This document shows positions 44,875-54,768 of a stretch of 64,000 nt of DNA, one piece after another. The notes under the pieces are model-generated. The model worked only from the letters and a program-made list of their open reading frames with translations, ran no database searches and was not told where the DNA came from. The DNA lies in the NCBI GenBank assembly GCA_017541325.1, contig JAFXZI010000001.1, positions 69,624 through 133,623 of the forward strand, given 5' to 3'. The DNA comes from Bacilli bacterium. Its GTDB lineage: Bacteria > Bacillota_I > Bacilli_A > RF39 > UBA660. The position numbers and the translations under genes are program-made. The number at the start of each line of letters is the position of its first letter. Position 1 is the stretch's first letter.

Positions 44875-46668
44875 TTATAATGATTCGTAGTATTTCTTTA
44901 ACTTTTGTGCCATTAGTTTTCTACGTTCTTTCAAGAAATCTTCATAATTATCTATTGTCATATCAACAAAAGATCTAGGAATACAGTTTTCTTCCATATT
45001 CTTATATAAATCATCTAATGTATTAATAGCACCATATTTGTTTTCTTGACCATTGCATTGATCAATAATAGATTTCATATAATCATTAGGAGCTTTTTTA
45101 CCTATTTGAATATTAACTTCTGTTTGAAGCATAGCAAAGTTCGCAATTTGATTATAAATAGATCTATTATCTTTACCATTCTTTTGAAGATAATCTTTAG
45201 GAAAAATGTGATGAACATCTCCTCTTCCTTCTATTAGAGTTCTAACATCAATATCTCTTGATAAGAACGCTCTATTATTTAACTTGATTTGAGCAATAAC
45301 AAATGTCTTCCAATAAGGTGAACTTGCAACTGACGTATTGAAGTTTTCAACTAAAATATTATCCCAGAATGTATCACCTAATCTTCTTTCTTCTTCTTCC
45401 TTAATATATTGAACAATATCTTCTGCTTCATTTAGTCTTCTTATATCTAAATCAAATTGTGATTCAGGCGAAGAAGTATATCTTTGAGTAATAATAGACA
45501 TGATTACCCATCTTCTTACTAAAGATTCTATTTTATCTGGAGCAATTTGTTTTTCTCTTAATAATAAGTATAAGATATATCCAAAGTTTAATACGTTTTG
45601 AGATCTAACTAAATCACCATCAATAATACCTGCTGATTTAAGTATCATTACATATCTTTCAAAATTACTTTGATTAACAAATTGTCTTACACCATCATAT
45701 AACTTACTATAACTTTCAGCTACAACATCTTCTCTATACTCACGAGTTTCAAAATCACGACCTGATAATAAACTTACTAAGTCTTGTAATTTACCTCTTT
45801 TAAATTTATATGTAAATGCGACTCTTAGTACATCTACATAGCTAGGAAGATATAAATCATCATTATTATCTTTAATCCATGTAATCTTGTTAAATATATC
45901 TTTATTACTGAAGTCTTTATCATTTTCTTTAATATTATCAAAATCTATTGGTGTCTTAGCAAAATGGCAGAAATAATCGATGGCTTTTCTAATATCATTT
46001 CCGTTATATTCTTCATTAACACTAATCTTACTCATAGCAAAATCAGCTTGTGACAATACAACACCCTTAGAGTTAATTCTTACAAATATTTCTGTAACTA
46101 CATCTATATCTAGTGCAGAACCCAGTTCAATTCTACCAATTGAAACATTTTTAATAGATCTAAGTTTAGTTACTCTGTTGCTTACTATATTAGCATCCAT
46201 ACCAAACTTTTTAGAATATTCACTAATAAAATCAAATGTATTAAAATCATCTCTCATGAAATCAGAAATATCTGATATCCATTCTTCTTGTTTTTCAATT
46301 GCTGGGTTATTAGTTTGAAATTCTTCTGTTTGAATATTAAAAGCTATCTTAATTTTTCTTTTCTTATAATTATCATCTAATACTTCTTGGCCCAAAAGAG
46401 CTGCTGTTAAAGCTGTTACTCTTTGTTGACCATCAATTAAAATTTGTTTACCTTCAGAAGAAGTACCATCTTTTAATTTAACATCTGGACTCTTCCAAGT
46501 AATAATATATCCAACAGGATATTCTCTATAAAGAGAGTCAATTAAATCTCTTACTTGAGTAGTATCCCATACGAAAGGTCTTTGTATTTCAGGAATAGCT
46601 ATTGTTCCATCTTTTACATAACCTAATAAAGTACTAACACTAACATTATTTACTTCAAATTTTGCCAT
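44875..46668 (-). CDS. DUF262-DUF1524 (GmrSD-like) protein, 597 aa
   Basis: Predicted nucleotide-dependent type IV-like restriction enzyme. The N-terminal DUF262 (ParB/sulfiredoxin-like) domain shows AIPEIQRPFVWD (24-35) and QILIDGQQRVTAL (75-87) with the DGQQR motif. The C-terminal DUF1524 nuclease has an HNH-type motif DVHHIFPKDYLQKNG followed by a downstream Asn-rich segment (IANFAMLQTEVN). Both catalytic parts appear intact, as in GmrSD fusions. It lies eight bases after hsdR, so it is part of the type I operon, where such proteins are common passengers. It probably restricts modified DNA. Confidence 0.87.
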   Translation of the reverse strand: MAKFEVNNVSVSTLLGYVKDGTIAIPEIQRPFVWDTTQVRDLIDSLYREYPVGYIITWKSPDVKLKDGTSSEGKQILIDGQQRVTALTAALLGQEVLDDNYKKRKIKIAFNIQTEEFQTNNPAIEKQEEWISDISDFMRDDFNTFDFISEYSKKFGMDANIVSNRVTKLRSIKNVSIGRIELGSALDIDVVTEIFVRINSKGVVLSQADFAMSKISVNEEYNGNDIRKAIDYFCHFAKTPIDFDNIKENDKDFSNKDIFNKITWIKDNNDDLYLPSYVDVLRVAFTYKFKRGKLQDLVSLLSGRDFETREYREDVVAESYSKLYDGVRQFVNQSNFERYVMILKSAGIIDGDLVRSQNVLNFGYILYLLLREKQIAPDKIESLVRRWVIMSIITQRYTSSPESQFDLDIRRLNEAEDIVQYIKEEEERRLGDTFWDNILVENFNTSVASSPYWKTFVIAQIKLNNRAFLSRDIDVRTLIEGRGDVHHIFPKDYLQKNGKDNRSIYNQIANFAMLQTEVNIQIGKKAPNDYMKSIIDQCNGQENKYGAINTLDDLYKNMEENCIPRSFVDMTIDNYEDFLKERRKLMAQKLKKYYESL

Positions 46669-46676
46669 ATTTCCTC

Positions 46677-49600
46677 CTATGCCTGCTTATAGCATCCATT
46701 TTCATTAATTATATTTATTATCATTACAATTATTTGAATAATATTCATATTCCCATTAAAGATGTCTGTAATACTACCATAACTAGTAAATGGATCTTCA
46801 TTTAATATTCTCTTATCTATTACACCATTTTTAACAATATAATTTTTTATTAAATTAACGAATCTTGTTTGTTCAACACTTAAATCATTCTCATTAATAT
46901 ATTTAGCAAATAAATTATCAATAGCTTCTTTAGATAATCCAACCGTTTTTCTAACAAGCAAAATTAATGATTCATTATTATAATTTAAATTAAATTCGTT
47001 TTCATTAGAGTTCAAATCATTAAATAATATTTTTTCTAATTGATTCAATTCTTCAGATGAGATCTTTTCATTATTTCTAATCTTATTAATAATTTCATTA
47101 TCCATATGATTTTTTAAATAGAAATTAACTTTTTTCTTATAATCAGTAAATTCTTCTTGTGTTACTTTATTATCATCACTCTCAATTATATTAATATCAT
47201 CGCTAAAATCTGTATAAACTATCTTTCTATCTACTTTATCAAGATATTTTATCAACTCTCTTAATGCTTCTCTTATTCTTTCTATTTCAAAAATATCAGA
47301 GTTTTTAATATAATTTTCTTGTCTAATTTTCTGAATATCTTCTTGTTTACTAGCTACATCAGGAACGGTTAGTTTTCTAACTAATCCATCACCAATATGA
47401 GCTAATCTACCAATTTCTCTATCAAACTTAATATTCAACATCTTACATAACTCAACAGATAACATTAATTTATCAAACTGTTTAGCTGACTCTTCATTAT
47501 CAGTAGACATAATTAATGCTGTTAAATTATCTTTTATTTCTTTAACCGAAATATCTGTTAAATTAGTCCAGTTAACTATATTCTTATATTTTTCTACATA
47601 TTGTAACTTTTGTTTAACATCAAATTTTAATGTATTAAGAGAAGAAATAATATCTACCATTTCTTCCATTAGAAGATTCTTATAATTAGTATATTCTTCA
47701 TCATTTAAATATTCAGCTCTCTCAAGTTCTTTTATTAAATCTACTTTTAACTCAAACAAGAATTGAGATAAGCTTAATCCCATAGTAGACTCTTTTCCTT
47801 TAGGGTTTTGTGAGAAGAATTCAAAATTTTGACATGCATCAAATATATAAAATTCTTTTTTATCTTTACCTAATCCAAATAGGTCTTCACATAATCTAGT
47901 ACCTCTACCTATCATTTGTAAAAATTTAACCTTAGATTTAACATCTTTAAAGAATACTAAATTAACTATTTCTGGTATATCTATTCCTGTATCCAACATA
48001 TCAACAGAAATAGCTATTTGAGGCATTTTATTACAATCTGAAAAGCTTTCTATTAAGCTTGTATAATAATTAGTATGAATATCTATTACACTTGCAAATT
48101 TACCATTGTATTGTGGATATAAAGCATTAAATCTTTCTTGAATCTTTAATGCATGTTTATGATTTTTAGCAAAAATAATTGTTTTACCTAATTTATCATT
48201 GCTTTCAACTTTTAATCCTTTTTCCATTAAAGTTTCAAGAATTTTATCAATCGTATCTTCATTAAATAACCATGAGTTAATAGCGGAAGCTGCTACTGTA
48301 TCCACTACTTCTTCATCATCAGAGAATGTTTCTTCAAATTCTTCCTTATCCTCTTCAGATAACTGATCATAATGTATACCTTCTCTAATAAATTTAGTAG
48401 AACATTCTATAGTATGATAATCCACTAAAAATCCATTTTCTACAGCTTCTTCATATTCGTAAGAATATGTTGGCATATTATCTTCAAGGTTAAATATCTT
48501 ATACGTATTTTTATCCAAATCACTTCTAGGTGTTGCTGTTAATCCTAATAAATATCCATCAAAATAATCAAAAATTGCTTGATATTTTTTATAAATACTT
48601 CTATGTGCTTCATCTACAATAATTAAATCAAAATGACCTACTGTAAATAGTTTCTTACCATTTCTAGTTTTAACTTCATCAATAGCGTTCATCATAGTTT
48701 GATATGTTGAAAATACCATTCTAGCATTTTCAGCATTTTCCTTTTCTACAGTCAAATTAATTGTAGATAAATTAGGCATTAATTTATTAAAATTCTTCTT
48801 AGCTTGTTTTACTAATTCAGATCTATCTGCTAAAAATAATATATTTTTAGCCCAATTATATTTGGTTAAAATATCAACAATAGAAATAGCTGTTCTAGTT
48901 TTACCAGTTCCAGTAGCCATTACCAATAAACCTTTTCTTAATTTATGATTTAAGTCATCACAAAAAGCTTTAATAGCTTCTTGTTGATAAGTTCTATTAG
49001 TAATTTCTTCATTAATATGAATATTATTTAAATCTTTTCTTAGACTTCTTCTATCAATTAATAATTGAAGTTCATCTTGATTATAATATCCTGCTACTTT
49101 TCTAGGAGGATAACTCATATCATCCCACATATAAATATTAAATCCGTTAGTATAGTAAATAACTGGTCTTTGACCATATTTAACTTCTAAACAATCAGCA
49201 TATAATTTAGCTTGTTGTTGTCCTACATGAGCATCTTTAGTTGTTCTTTTAGCTTCAACTAAGCCTACTGGTTTACCATTAGCACCCATTAAAACATAAT
49301 CAACATATCCTTCATTTGATTTATTGGGCATACCTTCAACAGGTAATTCTTCAATAACATTATTATTGATTTCCCAACCGGCTATTGCTAAATCAACATC
49401 AATATAATTTTTTCTAGTTTTAAATTCTGAAATATCTTCAATATCAAAAGGAATATATGTTTTCTTTTCTTCTTTTGTTTTCTTAGTAGTTTTTCTTAAT
49501 TGCTCATATTGTTTTTGTAATTCTTCTATAGTTTTTTCTTTGGATTCTAATTGAGATAATAGTTCTATTTTCTCTTTTTCTAAAGTTTTATTATTTTCTG

Positions 49601-50024
49601 TTTCAGGTTCAAGAGTTTCATCAAATTTATGTTCAACATAATTATCACAATACAAATAAGTTAACCACAAAATGAAATCATGTAAGTTCTTTAAAGCTAC
49701 TAAAGCTTGAGTCTTAGTTATTTTAATATTACTATGAATAGCATTATTACCTAATTTTTGAATATATACTAATTCACTATGAAGTGTATCATCAATTATA
49801 TTTCTAAAAGTACGATCATAAATAAGAGTTGCTAAAGTTTGTTGATAAGGTATAACTAACTCTCCATCAACACCATAAACCCATTTAATTCCTAATTCTA
49901 ATGCTTTTCTAGTTAATACAGCACAAGTTGCTGGTGTAACAACTAATCCCTTTTCTGCTTCAATACAAGCTTGTTTAATATCAACTAATCTAGTATCAGA
50001 TATAAATTCAAAATTCGACTTCAT
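46677..50024 (-). CDS. hsdR: Type I restriction endonuclease R subunit, 1115 aa
   Basis: Motor and nuclease subunit. An N-terminal DUF4145-like region (to ~150) and coiled coil (about 150-190) precede the nuclease domain (VDYVLMGANGKPVGLVEAKR with the D...E-x-K residues). The SF2 translocase follows, with MATGTGKTRTAISI (Walker A), IIVDEAHRSIYKK (DEAH), LLGLTATP and QMIGRGTRLCEDLFG (motif VI). A long helical C-terminus should bind M/S subunits. ATG 50024 is preferred because GGGAG precedes it and the frame's upstream start would overlap the specificity cassette. Confidence 0.9.
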   Translation of the reverse strand: MKSNFEFISDTRLVDIKQACIEAEKGLVVTPATCAVLTRKALELGIKWVYGVDGELVIPYQQTLATLIYDRTFRNIIDDTLHSELVYIQKLGNNAIHSNIKITKTQALVALKNLHDFILWLTYLYCDNYVEHKFDETLEPETENNKTLEKEKIELLSQLESKEKTIEELQKQYEQLRKTTKKTKEEKKTYIPFDIEDISEFKTRKNYIDVDLAIAGWEINNNVIEELPVEGMPNKSNEGYVDYVLMGANGKPVGLVEAKRTTKDAHVGQQQAKLYADCLEVKYGQRPVIYYTNGFNIYMWDDMSYPPRKVAGYYNQDELQLLIDRRSLRKDLNNIHINEEITNRTYQQEAIKAFCDDLNHKLRKGLLVMATGTGKTRTAISIVDILTKYNWAKNILFLADRSELVKQAKKNFNKLMPNLSTINLTVEKENAENARMVFSTYQTMMNAIDEVKTRNGKKLFTVGHFDLIIVDEAHRSIYKKYQAIFDYFDGYLLGLTATPRSDLDKNTYKIFNLEDNMPTYSYEYEEAVENGFLVDYHTIECSTKFIREGIHYDQLSEEDKEEFEETFSDDEEVVDTVAASAINSWLFNEDTIDKILETLMEKGLKVESNDKLGKTIIFAKNHKHALKIQERFNALYPQYNGKFASVIDIHTNYYTSLIESFSDCNKMPQIAISVDMLDTGIDIPEIVNLVFFKDVKSKVKFLQMIGRGTRLCEDLFGLGKDKKEFYIFDACQNFEFFSQNPKGKESTMGLSLSQFLFELKVDLIKELERAEYLNDEEYTNYKNLLMEEMVDIISSLNTLKFDVKQKLQYVEKYKNIVNWTNLTDISVKEIKDNLTALIMSTDNEESAKQFDKLMLSVELCKMLNIKFDREIGRLAHIGDGLVRKLTVPDVASKQEDIQKIRQENYIKNSDIFEIERIREALRELIKYLDKVDRKIVYTDFSDDINIIESDDNKVTQEEFTDYKKKVNFYLKNHMDNEIINKIRNNEKISSEELNQLEKILFNDLNSNENEFNLNYNNESLILLVRKTVGLSKEAIDNLFAKYINENDLSVEQTRFVNLIKNYIVKNGVIDKRILNEDPFTSYGSITDIFNGNMNIIQIIVMIINIINENGCYKQA

Positions 50025-50047
50025 AAATCCAACTCCCATTAAGTAAC

Positions 50048-50626
50048 CTAACATTTATATTTTAGCATATTTTCGGTATATTTTAAACTATTAAGCACTT
50101 TATTAAATTTCTGTTTATCGGCTTGATTTACTAACTTTGAAAATTTGTTTTGAAGTTCCATAGGTGGTTTTTGGATAATTAAAGGTTCAATATCTTTATT
50201 ATTAATTTGAGGTACAGATGAACCATTATTTAAACTTCCTAAGTCAACAAAAGAAAAATAATAATATAAATAATCAGAATTAATACTATTTTTAGGTGTA
50301 ACCCCCATTATATTTAAATCAGCACATATTGGATATTTTGTTAATCTTTTTTTATTTGTACCAATTGCTCCACCTCTTTTAGGAAAAATTACCGTTCCAT
50401 TATCAAATACACCTTTACCAGCAGTGTTTTCAGAAACCATATGTGACGACTTAGTTATGTATTTTTCATTACCTTGTATATTCATATCACCAACTTTTAC
50501 GTATAAAACTTTTCCACCTTCATTTTCTTTATCTACAGGCAATGAATTTCCACTTTTTAAAGAACAACACTCACCAATTTTAATTGTTTCCCATTTCTTA
50601 TTATTTAAAAAAGGATCACCAAACAT
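50048..50626 (-). pseudogene. Silent HsdS cassette (one target-recognition half)
   Basis: The frame starts inside the conserved specificity-subunit box (KSQFVEM, then FGDPFLNNKKW) and holds one target-recognition domain plus a helical tail (MELQNKFSKLVNQADKQKF). No SD stands before ATG 50626, and the N-terminal half of an S subunit is missing. The site CATCTCAACAAACTGAGATTT lies exactly at its 5' end, as in hsdS. It is best read as a donor cassette that could be joined to an expressed hsdS 5' half by the adjacent recombinase. Confidence 0.7.
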
Positions 50627-50644
50627 CTCAACAAACTGAGATTT
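50624..50644. repeat. Palindromic recombination-like site A at the cassette start
   Basis: ATCTCA-acaaac-TGAGAT, 6-bp inverted arms around a 6-bp spacer, inside 21 bases identical to site B. This layout is that of a tyrosine recombinase core. It encodes the conserved KSQFVEM junction. Confidence 0.65.
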
Positions 50645-50648
50645 GAAA

Positions 50649-51626
50649 TTAACAAATATATTTATGATGAGATATTTTTACATTATTTTGATTAACCATA
50701 GCATATTGGAGTGTTGTGTCTATTTTGGCATGACCTAATAATCTTTGGACTTGTTCTATTGGCATTCCTTTATCTATAGCTCTAGTAGCTAAAGTCCTTC
50801 TAAATTTATGAGGATGGACCCTATGTAATTCTAAATCGTTACCTATCTTTCTTAATCTAACTTCTACTCCACTTATTTCTAACCTATCATGTGGTTCTTG
50901 TAAACTTACAAACAATGCTGGATTATTATCTTTTCTCGTTTCAATATACTTTTCCAAATGCAACTTAGTTCTTGCATCAAAATAAACTTCTCTTTCTTTG
51001 CTTCCTTTTCCCAAAACAATGCAAGATCTATTTTCAAAATCTATATCAGAAATATTAAGTTTTACAAGTTCTCCTACTCTAACACCAGTTGAAGATAAAA
51101 AATCAATTAATGCTAAATCTCTAATTTCATCACAACCATCTCTTAATTTTTCTAGATCCTCATCAGAATATGTTCCCCTAACAACTTTATTAGTTTTTAT
51201 TTTATGAATTCTTCTAATTGGACTTTTTATAATATAGTCTTCATCTTCTAACCAAGAGAAAAAACTAGATAATATTCTTCTAACATTATCTATCGTCACT
51301 TTACTACACATATTTTTTTCTTGATAATTCGATAAATAATTTCTAAGATCATCTGTTTCAATTTTTTTAACATCTTTATTGATTTCATCTAACATATTTT
51401 CAATCGTTGTTTGATAATAATTAATTGTTCTTTCAGAACATCCTTCAATCTTTTTAGAAGATATAAACAATGTACAATAATCAATAGATATATCTTCCTT
51501 AATACATTCACTTACCTCATAATTATAAAAATTATGTTGTAATACATCATTTAATTTTTCTAGTTGATAATTATTAAGATATGAATTCATATCAGAATTT
51601 ATTGTTCTAATTAGTTCATCTTTCAT
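50649..51626 (-). CDS. Tyrosine recombinase of the hsdS locus, 325 aa
   Basis: XerC/D-type site-specific recombinase. An N-terminal SAM-like core-binding domain (about 40-140) precedes the catalytic domain with all residues visible: Arg in STGVRVGELVKL, Lys in LGKGSKEREV, His-x-x-Arg in HPHKFRRTLATRA, His in LLGHAKIDTT and nucleophile Tyr in LQYAMV. It lies between hsdS and the silent cassette on the same strand. That is the usual position of enzymes that reassort type I specificity genes. Sites A-C match a plausible core. It starts downstream of the hsdS terminator, so it has its own expression signal. Confidence 0.88.
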   Translation of the reverse strand: MKDELIRTINSDMNSYLNNYQLEKLNDVLQHNFYNYEVSECIKEDISIDYCTLFISSKKIEGCSERTINYYQTTIENMLDEINKDVKKIETDDLRNYLSNYQEKNMCSKVTIDNVRRILSSFFSWLEDEDYIIKSPIRRIHKIKTNKVVRGTYSDEDLEKLRDGCDEIRDLALIDFLSSTGVRVGELVKLNISDIDFENRSCIVLGKGSKEREVYFDARTKLHLEKYIETRKDNNPALFVSLQEPHDRLEISGVEVRLRKIGNDLELHRVHPHKFRRTLATRAIDKGMPIEQVQRLLGHAKIDTTLQYAMVNQNNVKISHHKYIC

Positions 51627-51682
51627 ATAACATCAATCCCCCTTCTTTTAGAACGATTAATATTATACATTTATGCATAAAA

Positions 51683-51708
51683 AAGAGCACTTTAGCCAAA
51701 GTACTCTT
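51683..51708 (-). terminator. Terminator overlapping the end of hsdS
   Basis: AAGAGTACTTT-ggct-AAAGTGCTCTT followed by TTTTAT on the minus strand; the stem includes the last hsdS codons. Confidence 0.8.
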
Positions 51709-52735
51709 GCATTAATGAAGCTTGTAATTCTTCTAATTTTTTTAATTGCTTTTCAAATTCAAATTTCTGTTTATCGATTTGTTTAACAAACTCTGCAAAT
51801 TTATTTTGTAGCTCTATTGGTGCTAATGGAAGGTCTATATTATATACATCATCTTTAGTTATAGCTTTAAATGTACTTCCTGTTCCTTTTGAAGAAAGAT
51901 CATCTTGTATTGTGTTTAATGCATTATATAAAAATTCATTATTTGTTAATCCTAATTTTGAAGTAATTGCACATAAGCCTCTACCAATGCAGCAATCACA
52001 AGAAGAAATGTTTACAGGTCCTACTGGAGCTCTTACCGACATTAGAACATCATTTTTATATGCTAATTTTGTAGGTTGATTTGTCCAATGTCTAACTATA
52101 GTAAATTTATCTCCATAATCTGCTTTTCCTTGAAAAAATGGAATACCATCTCCAGAATTATTATAAGATGAGGATGATGGAGATTGCCCCATAGTTATAT
52201 CAGCTATCTCATGTAATTTAACAATCTCACAGTTCTTAAACATCTCAACAAACTGAGATTTTATTATTTCATCAAATTTTAATATTTCATTTTTCTTAAT
52301 TAGTATTCCATTTTCGATTTTTTCAAATAATTTAACGATATTTTTTTGTTCTGACAATGGTAAAATTTTTATCATTACTTTGTTTAAACTATTAATTGTT
52401 ATTTGAGGTTGAGCAGACCCTGATATGACATTTTTCATATCATAATTTTTAAGATAAAAATATAAATACTTTATATCACATTTAGAAGTATCTAAATTAT
52501 CCAAACACATAGCATTTCCGTTTATATAAGAATAAGGTTCAGAGATGTGAACATTTCCACATGTAGCACCTCTACACGTAATCATCAATGTTTTTTCTTT
52601 ATGATTATAATCATCATATTTTCCAATTATACCATTTGCTCCATAGACTAAATATTTTCCGTCATCAATCAATTCACTTGTTGCCAAGGTCTTCCATTGC
52701 TTTGGGTTACATAAATCAGTTAGCTTATACTGCAT
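51692..52735 (-). CDS. hsdS: Type I specificity subunit with two recognition domains, 347 aa
   Basis: DNA-recognition subunit. TRD1 (residues 1-135) begins MQYKLTDLCNPKQWK with typical GANGIIGKYDDY and QITINSLNKVMIKILPL motifs. A central helix (KFDEIIKSQFVEMF) and TRD2 (HEIADITMGQSPSSSSY, RAPVGPVN) follow. The C-terminal helix ends LEELQASLMQEYFG, as in complete S subunits. ATG 52735 is supported by AGGAGG six bases upstream, within the end of the half-length hsdS, which it overlaps by 11 bases. It therefore looks expressed alongside that short copy. Confidence 0.85.
   Translation of the reverse strand: MQYKLTDLCNPKQWKTLATSELIDDGKYLVYGANGIIGKYDDYNHKEKTLMITCRGATCGNVHISEPYSYINGNAMCLDNLDTSKCDIKYLYFYLKNYDMKNVISGSAQPQITINSLNKVMIKILPLSEQKNIVKLFEKIENGILIKKNEILKFDEIIKSQFVEMFKNCEIVKLHEIADITMGQSPSSSSYNNSGDGIPFFQGKADYGDKFTIVRHWTNQPTKLAYKNDVLMSVRAPVGPVNISSCDCCIGRGLCAITSKLGLTNNEFLYNALNTIQDDLSSKGTGSTFKAITKDDVYNIDLPLAPIELQNKFAEFVKQIDKQKFEFEKQLKKLEELQASLMQEYFG
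52241..52261. repeat. Palindromic recombination-like site B inside hsdS
   Basis: Identical to site A over 21 bases and in the same orientation, at the conserved central KSQFVEM region between the two recognition domains. Confidence 0.65.
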
Positions 52736-53294
52736 AAACATCCTCCTCAACAAACTGAGATTTGACTAATTCATCTAATCTTTTTAATTGTTTGTTTTTT
52801 ATCTTTATCATATTTGATATTTTTGAAATCCTTGAAATAATTTTATCTTGAAGTGATAATTCCGGTACAGGTATTAACATTTCTTTAACATACCCCTGAG
52901 ATATATGTTTTTGTGCTCCACCATAGCAATCAGAAAGAATCTTATTTCTTATACTAATTAAATAATTAAACAAATACATTGGTCGACATTTATCATTTGG
53001 TAATATTCCTGTAACCGATTGATTTGCTGACGTTTCTATATTTAATATCCCAATTTTTCCTGCAGTGGCACCTGTTAATGCTATTACAACAGTATCCTTA
53101 GGCATAATTTTAGCGCTTGAATTATTAAGACCTTTTTCAGTAATATATTTATCTGCATTATTGATAATTCCATCTTTACAAGAGCCACTTTGAATCCATG
53201 GTATAGTTCCATTTTCCCAATATTCTGCAACTGTTGTTGATGGAGTACCTCCAGTAATTACATCTGCAAAGTCCTTTACTTTTAAATATTCCAT
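52725..53294 (-). CDS. Half-length HsdS (single recognition domain), 189 aa
   Basis: It begins MEYLKVKDFADVITGGTPST, a normal start of a type I specificity subunit, and holds one TRD with the IPVPELSLQDKIISRI helix. It ends soon after the central KSQFVE box with EDVYAV. Right after that box, the sequence becomes the SD and ATG of the next hsdS, so the gene was split at site C. Half-S subunits can work as dimers. The gene overlaps the hsdM stop by one base (TAATG), so it is well expressed. Confidence 0.8.
   Translation of the reverse strand: MEYLKVKDFADVITGGTPSTTVAEYWENGTIPWIQSGSCKDGIINNADKYITEKGLNNSSAKIMPKDTVVIALTGATAGKIGILNIETSANQSVTGILPNDKCRPMYLFNYLISIRNKILSDCYGGAQKHISQGYVKEMLIPVPELSLQDKIISRISKISNMIKIKNKQLKRLDELVKSQFVEEDVYAV
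52746..52763. repeat. Recombination-like site C at the split of the two hsdS genes
   Basis: CTCAACAAACTGAGATTT, sharing 18 bases with sites A and B in the same orientation; one arm diverges (GAGGAGG instead of GAGATG) and forms the next gene's SD. Confidence 0.6.
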
Positions 53295-54742
53295 TATAAC
53301 AACTCCTCAAGCTCTTTTAATTGTTTTTGGAATTCTTCTTCCATATCCATTATTTCTTTTAATATTACTTTTGGATTTTCATATTCCACTTTTTCTTGAA
53401 CAATTTCTTTATATTTATTAATTGATAAATCATATCCATTATTAACTATTTCATCTTTAGTAACAAAGAATGACTTATCTGTTCTTTTTCTATCAACTTC
53501 TTTATCAAGATGTTTAAATCTTTCAACTATATCTGGAATATCTGATTCACTAATTTTAGTACGTTTTGCATCTAAGCTAAATCCATCAGCTTGCATATCA
53601 TAGAACCAAACTTTATCTGTTCCACCTGTAGTTGTTTTTGTAAATACTAATACTGCAGTTGAAACACCAGCGTAAGGTTGAAATACTCCACTTGGCATTG
53701 ATACAACAGCTTCTAGTTTATTATTTTCAATCAATTCTTTTCTAATAGCTTTATGAGCATTACTACTTCCAAATAATACACCATCTGGAACTATACATGC
53801 ACATCTACCACCTATCTTTAATGCTCTTAAGAACAATGTTAAGAATAGTAATTCTGTTTTTTTAGTATTACATACTTTCAATAATGATGGAGATGTTCTT
53901 TCAGTATCAATTGTTCCTTTAAATGGTGGATTTGCTAAAATAATTGAATATTTTTCTTCATCTTTGTTATCTTCAGATACGGAATCTTTATAATCAATAT
54001 TAGGATTATCTATACCATGCAACATCATATTCATAGCACTTAATCTTAACATAGTAGTATCTGTATCGAATCCATAAAACATTTCATTATTAAAATGATA
54101 TTTCAATGTGTCATTTTCAAATATTTCTTTATGATTTTCTCTTAAATACTCTCCTGTTTCAACTAAGAATCCACCTGAACCACATGCTGGATCACAAATA
54201 ATATCATTAGGTAATGGATCTATCATTTCTATCATCATTTTTATTATGTGTCTTGGTGTTCTAAATTGTCCTAAATCTCCTGAAGATTGTAGTTTAGATA
54301 ACATATATTCATATACATCACCTTTAGTATCTCTTTCTTTCATTGGAATAGAATCAATTTTACTAACAACTTTTTCTAATACTAATGGAGTTGGTACTGC
54401 GAATATTGCACTTTCCATATATCTTGAAAAAGATGATTCTTTACTAGGTTGTAAATTTTTAATAAATGGGAATACTTTTTCTGATACAACTTTATACATT
54501 TCTGGAGCTGACATATTTTTAAATTTACTCCACCTACATTCTTGATGTTCCTCATCAAATATTCTATTAAATTTTACCTCTAGTAATTGCTCTGTTTGTT
54601 CGTTAGTAGTTTCAATATCATCTAACCCTTTTATAAATAATAAATATGTTATTTGTTCAATTACAGTTAATGGATTTGCTACCCCACCTGCAAAAAAATC
54701 ATTCCAAACTTGATCTATTTTATTTTGTATTGTTTTTTCCAT
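53294..54742 (-). CDS. hsdM: Type I DNA methyltransferase M subunit, 482 aa
   Basis: N6-adenine methyltransferase subunit that modifies host DNA with HsdS. The N-terminal helical domain (LTVIEQITYLLFIKGLDD) is followed by the SAM-binding motif I DPACGSGGFL (about residues 185-194) and the catalytic motif IV ILANPPF (about 268-274). VVSMPSGVFQPYAGV comes next, and the final region is a helical S-binding tail. The length is normal for the family. TAGGAGG precedes the ATG. It starts the core hsd genes, 26 bases after the 191-aa gene. Confidence 0.93.
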   Translation of the reverse strand: MEKTIQNKIDQVWNDFFAGGVANPLTVIEQITYLLFIKGLDDIETTNEQTEQLLEVKFNRIFDEEHQECRWSKFKNMSAPEMYKVVSEKVFPFIKNLQPSKESSFSRYMESAIFAVPTPLVLEKVVSKIDSIPMKERDTKGDVYEYMLSKLQSSGDLGQFRTPRHIIKMMIEMIDPLPNDIICDPACGSGGFLVETGEYLRENHKEIFENDTLKYHFNNEMFYGFDTDTTMLRLSAMNMMLHGIDNPNIDYKDSVSEDNKDEEKYSIILANPPFKGTIDTERTSPSLLKVCNTKKTELLFLTLFLRALKIGGRCACIVPDGVLFGSSNAHKAIRKELIENNKLEAVVSMPSGVFQPYAGVSTAVLVFTKTTTGGTDKVWFYDMQADGFSLDAKRTKISESDIPDIVERFKHLDKEVDRKRTDKSFFVTKDEIVNNGYDLSINKYKEIVQEKVEYENPKVILKEIMDMEEEFQKQLKELEELL

Positions 54743-54768
54743 TATATCCTCCTATTAACTATTCTTAT

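Noticed and set aside
50624..52763. Inversion-type hsdS shufflon
   Set aside because: All three candidate sites and all hsdS parts have the same orientation, so inversion between them is not expected; deletion or cassette fusion is.
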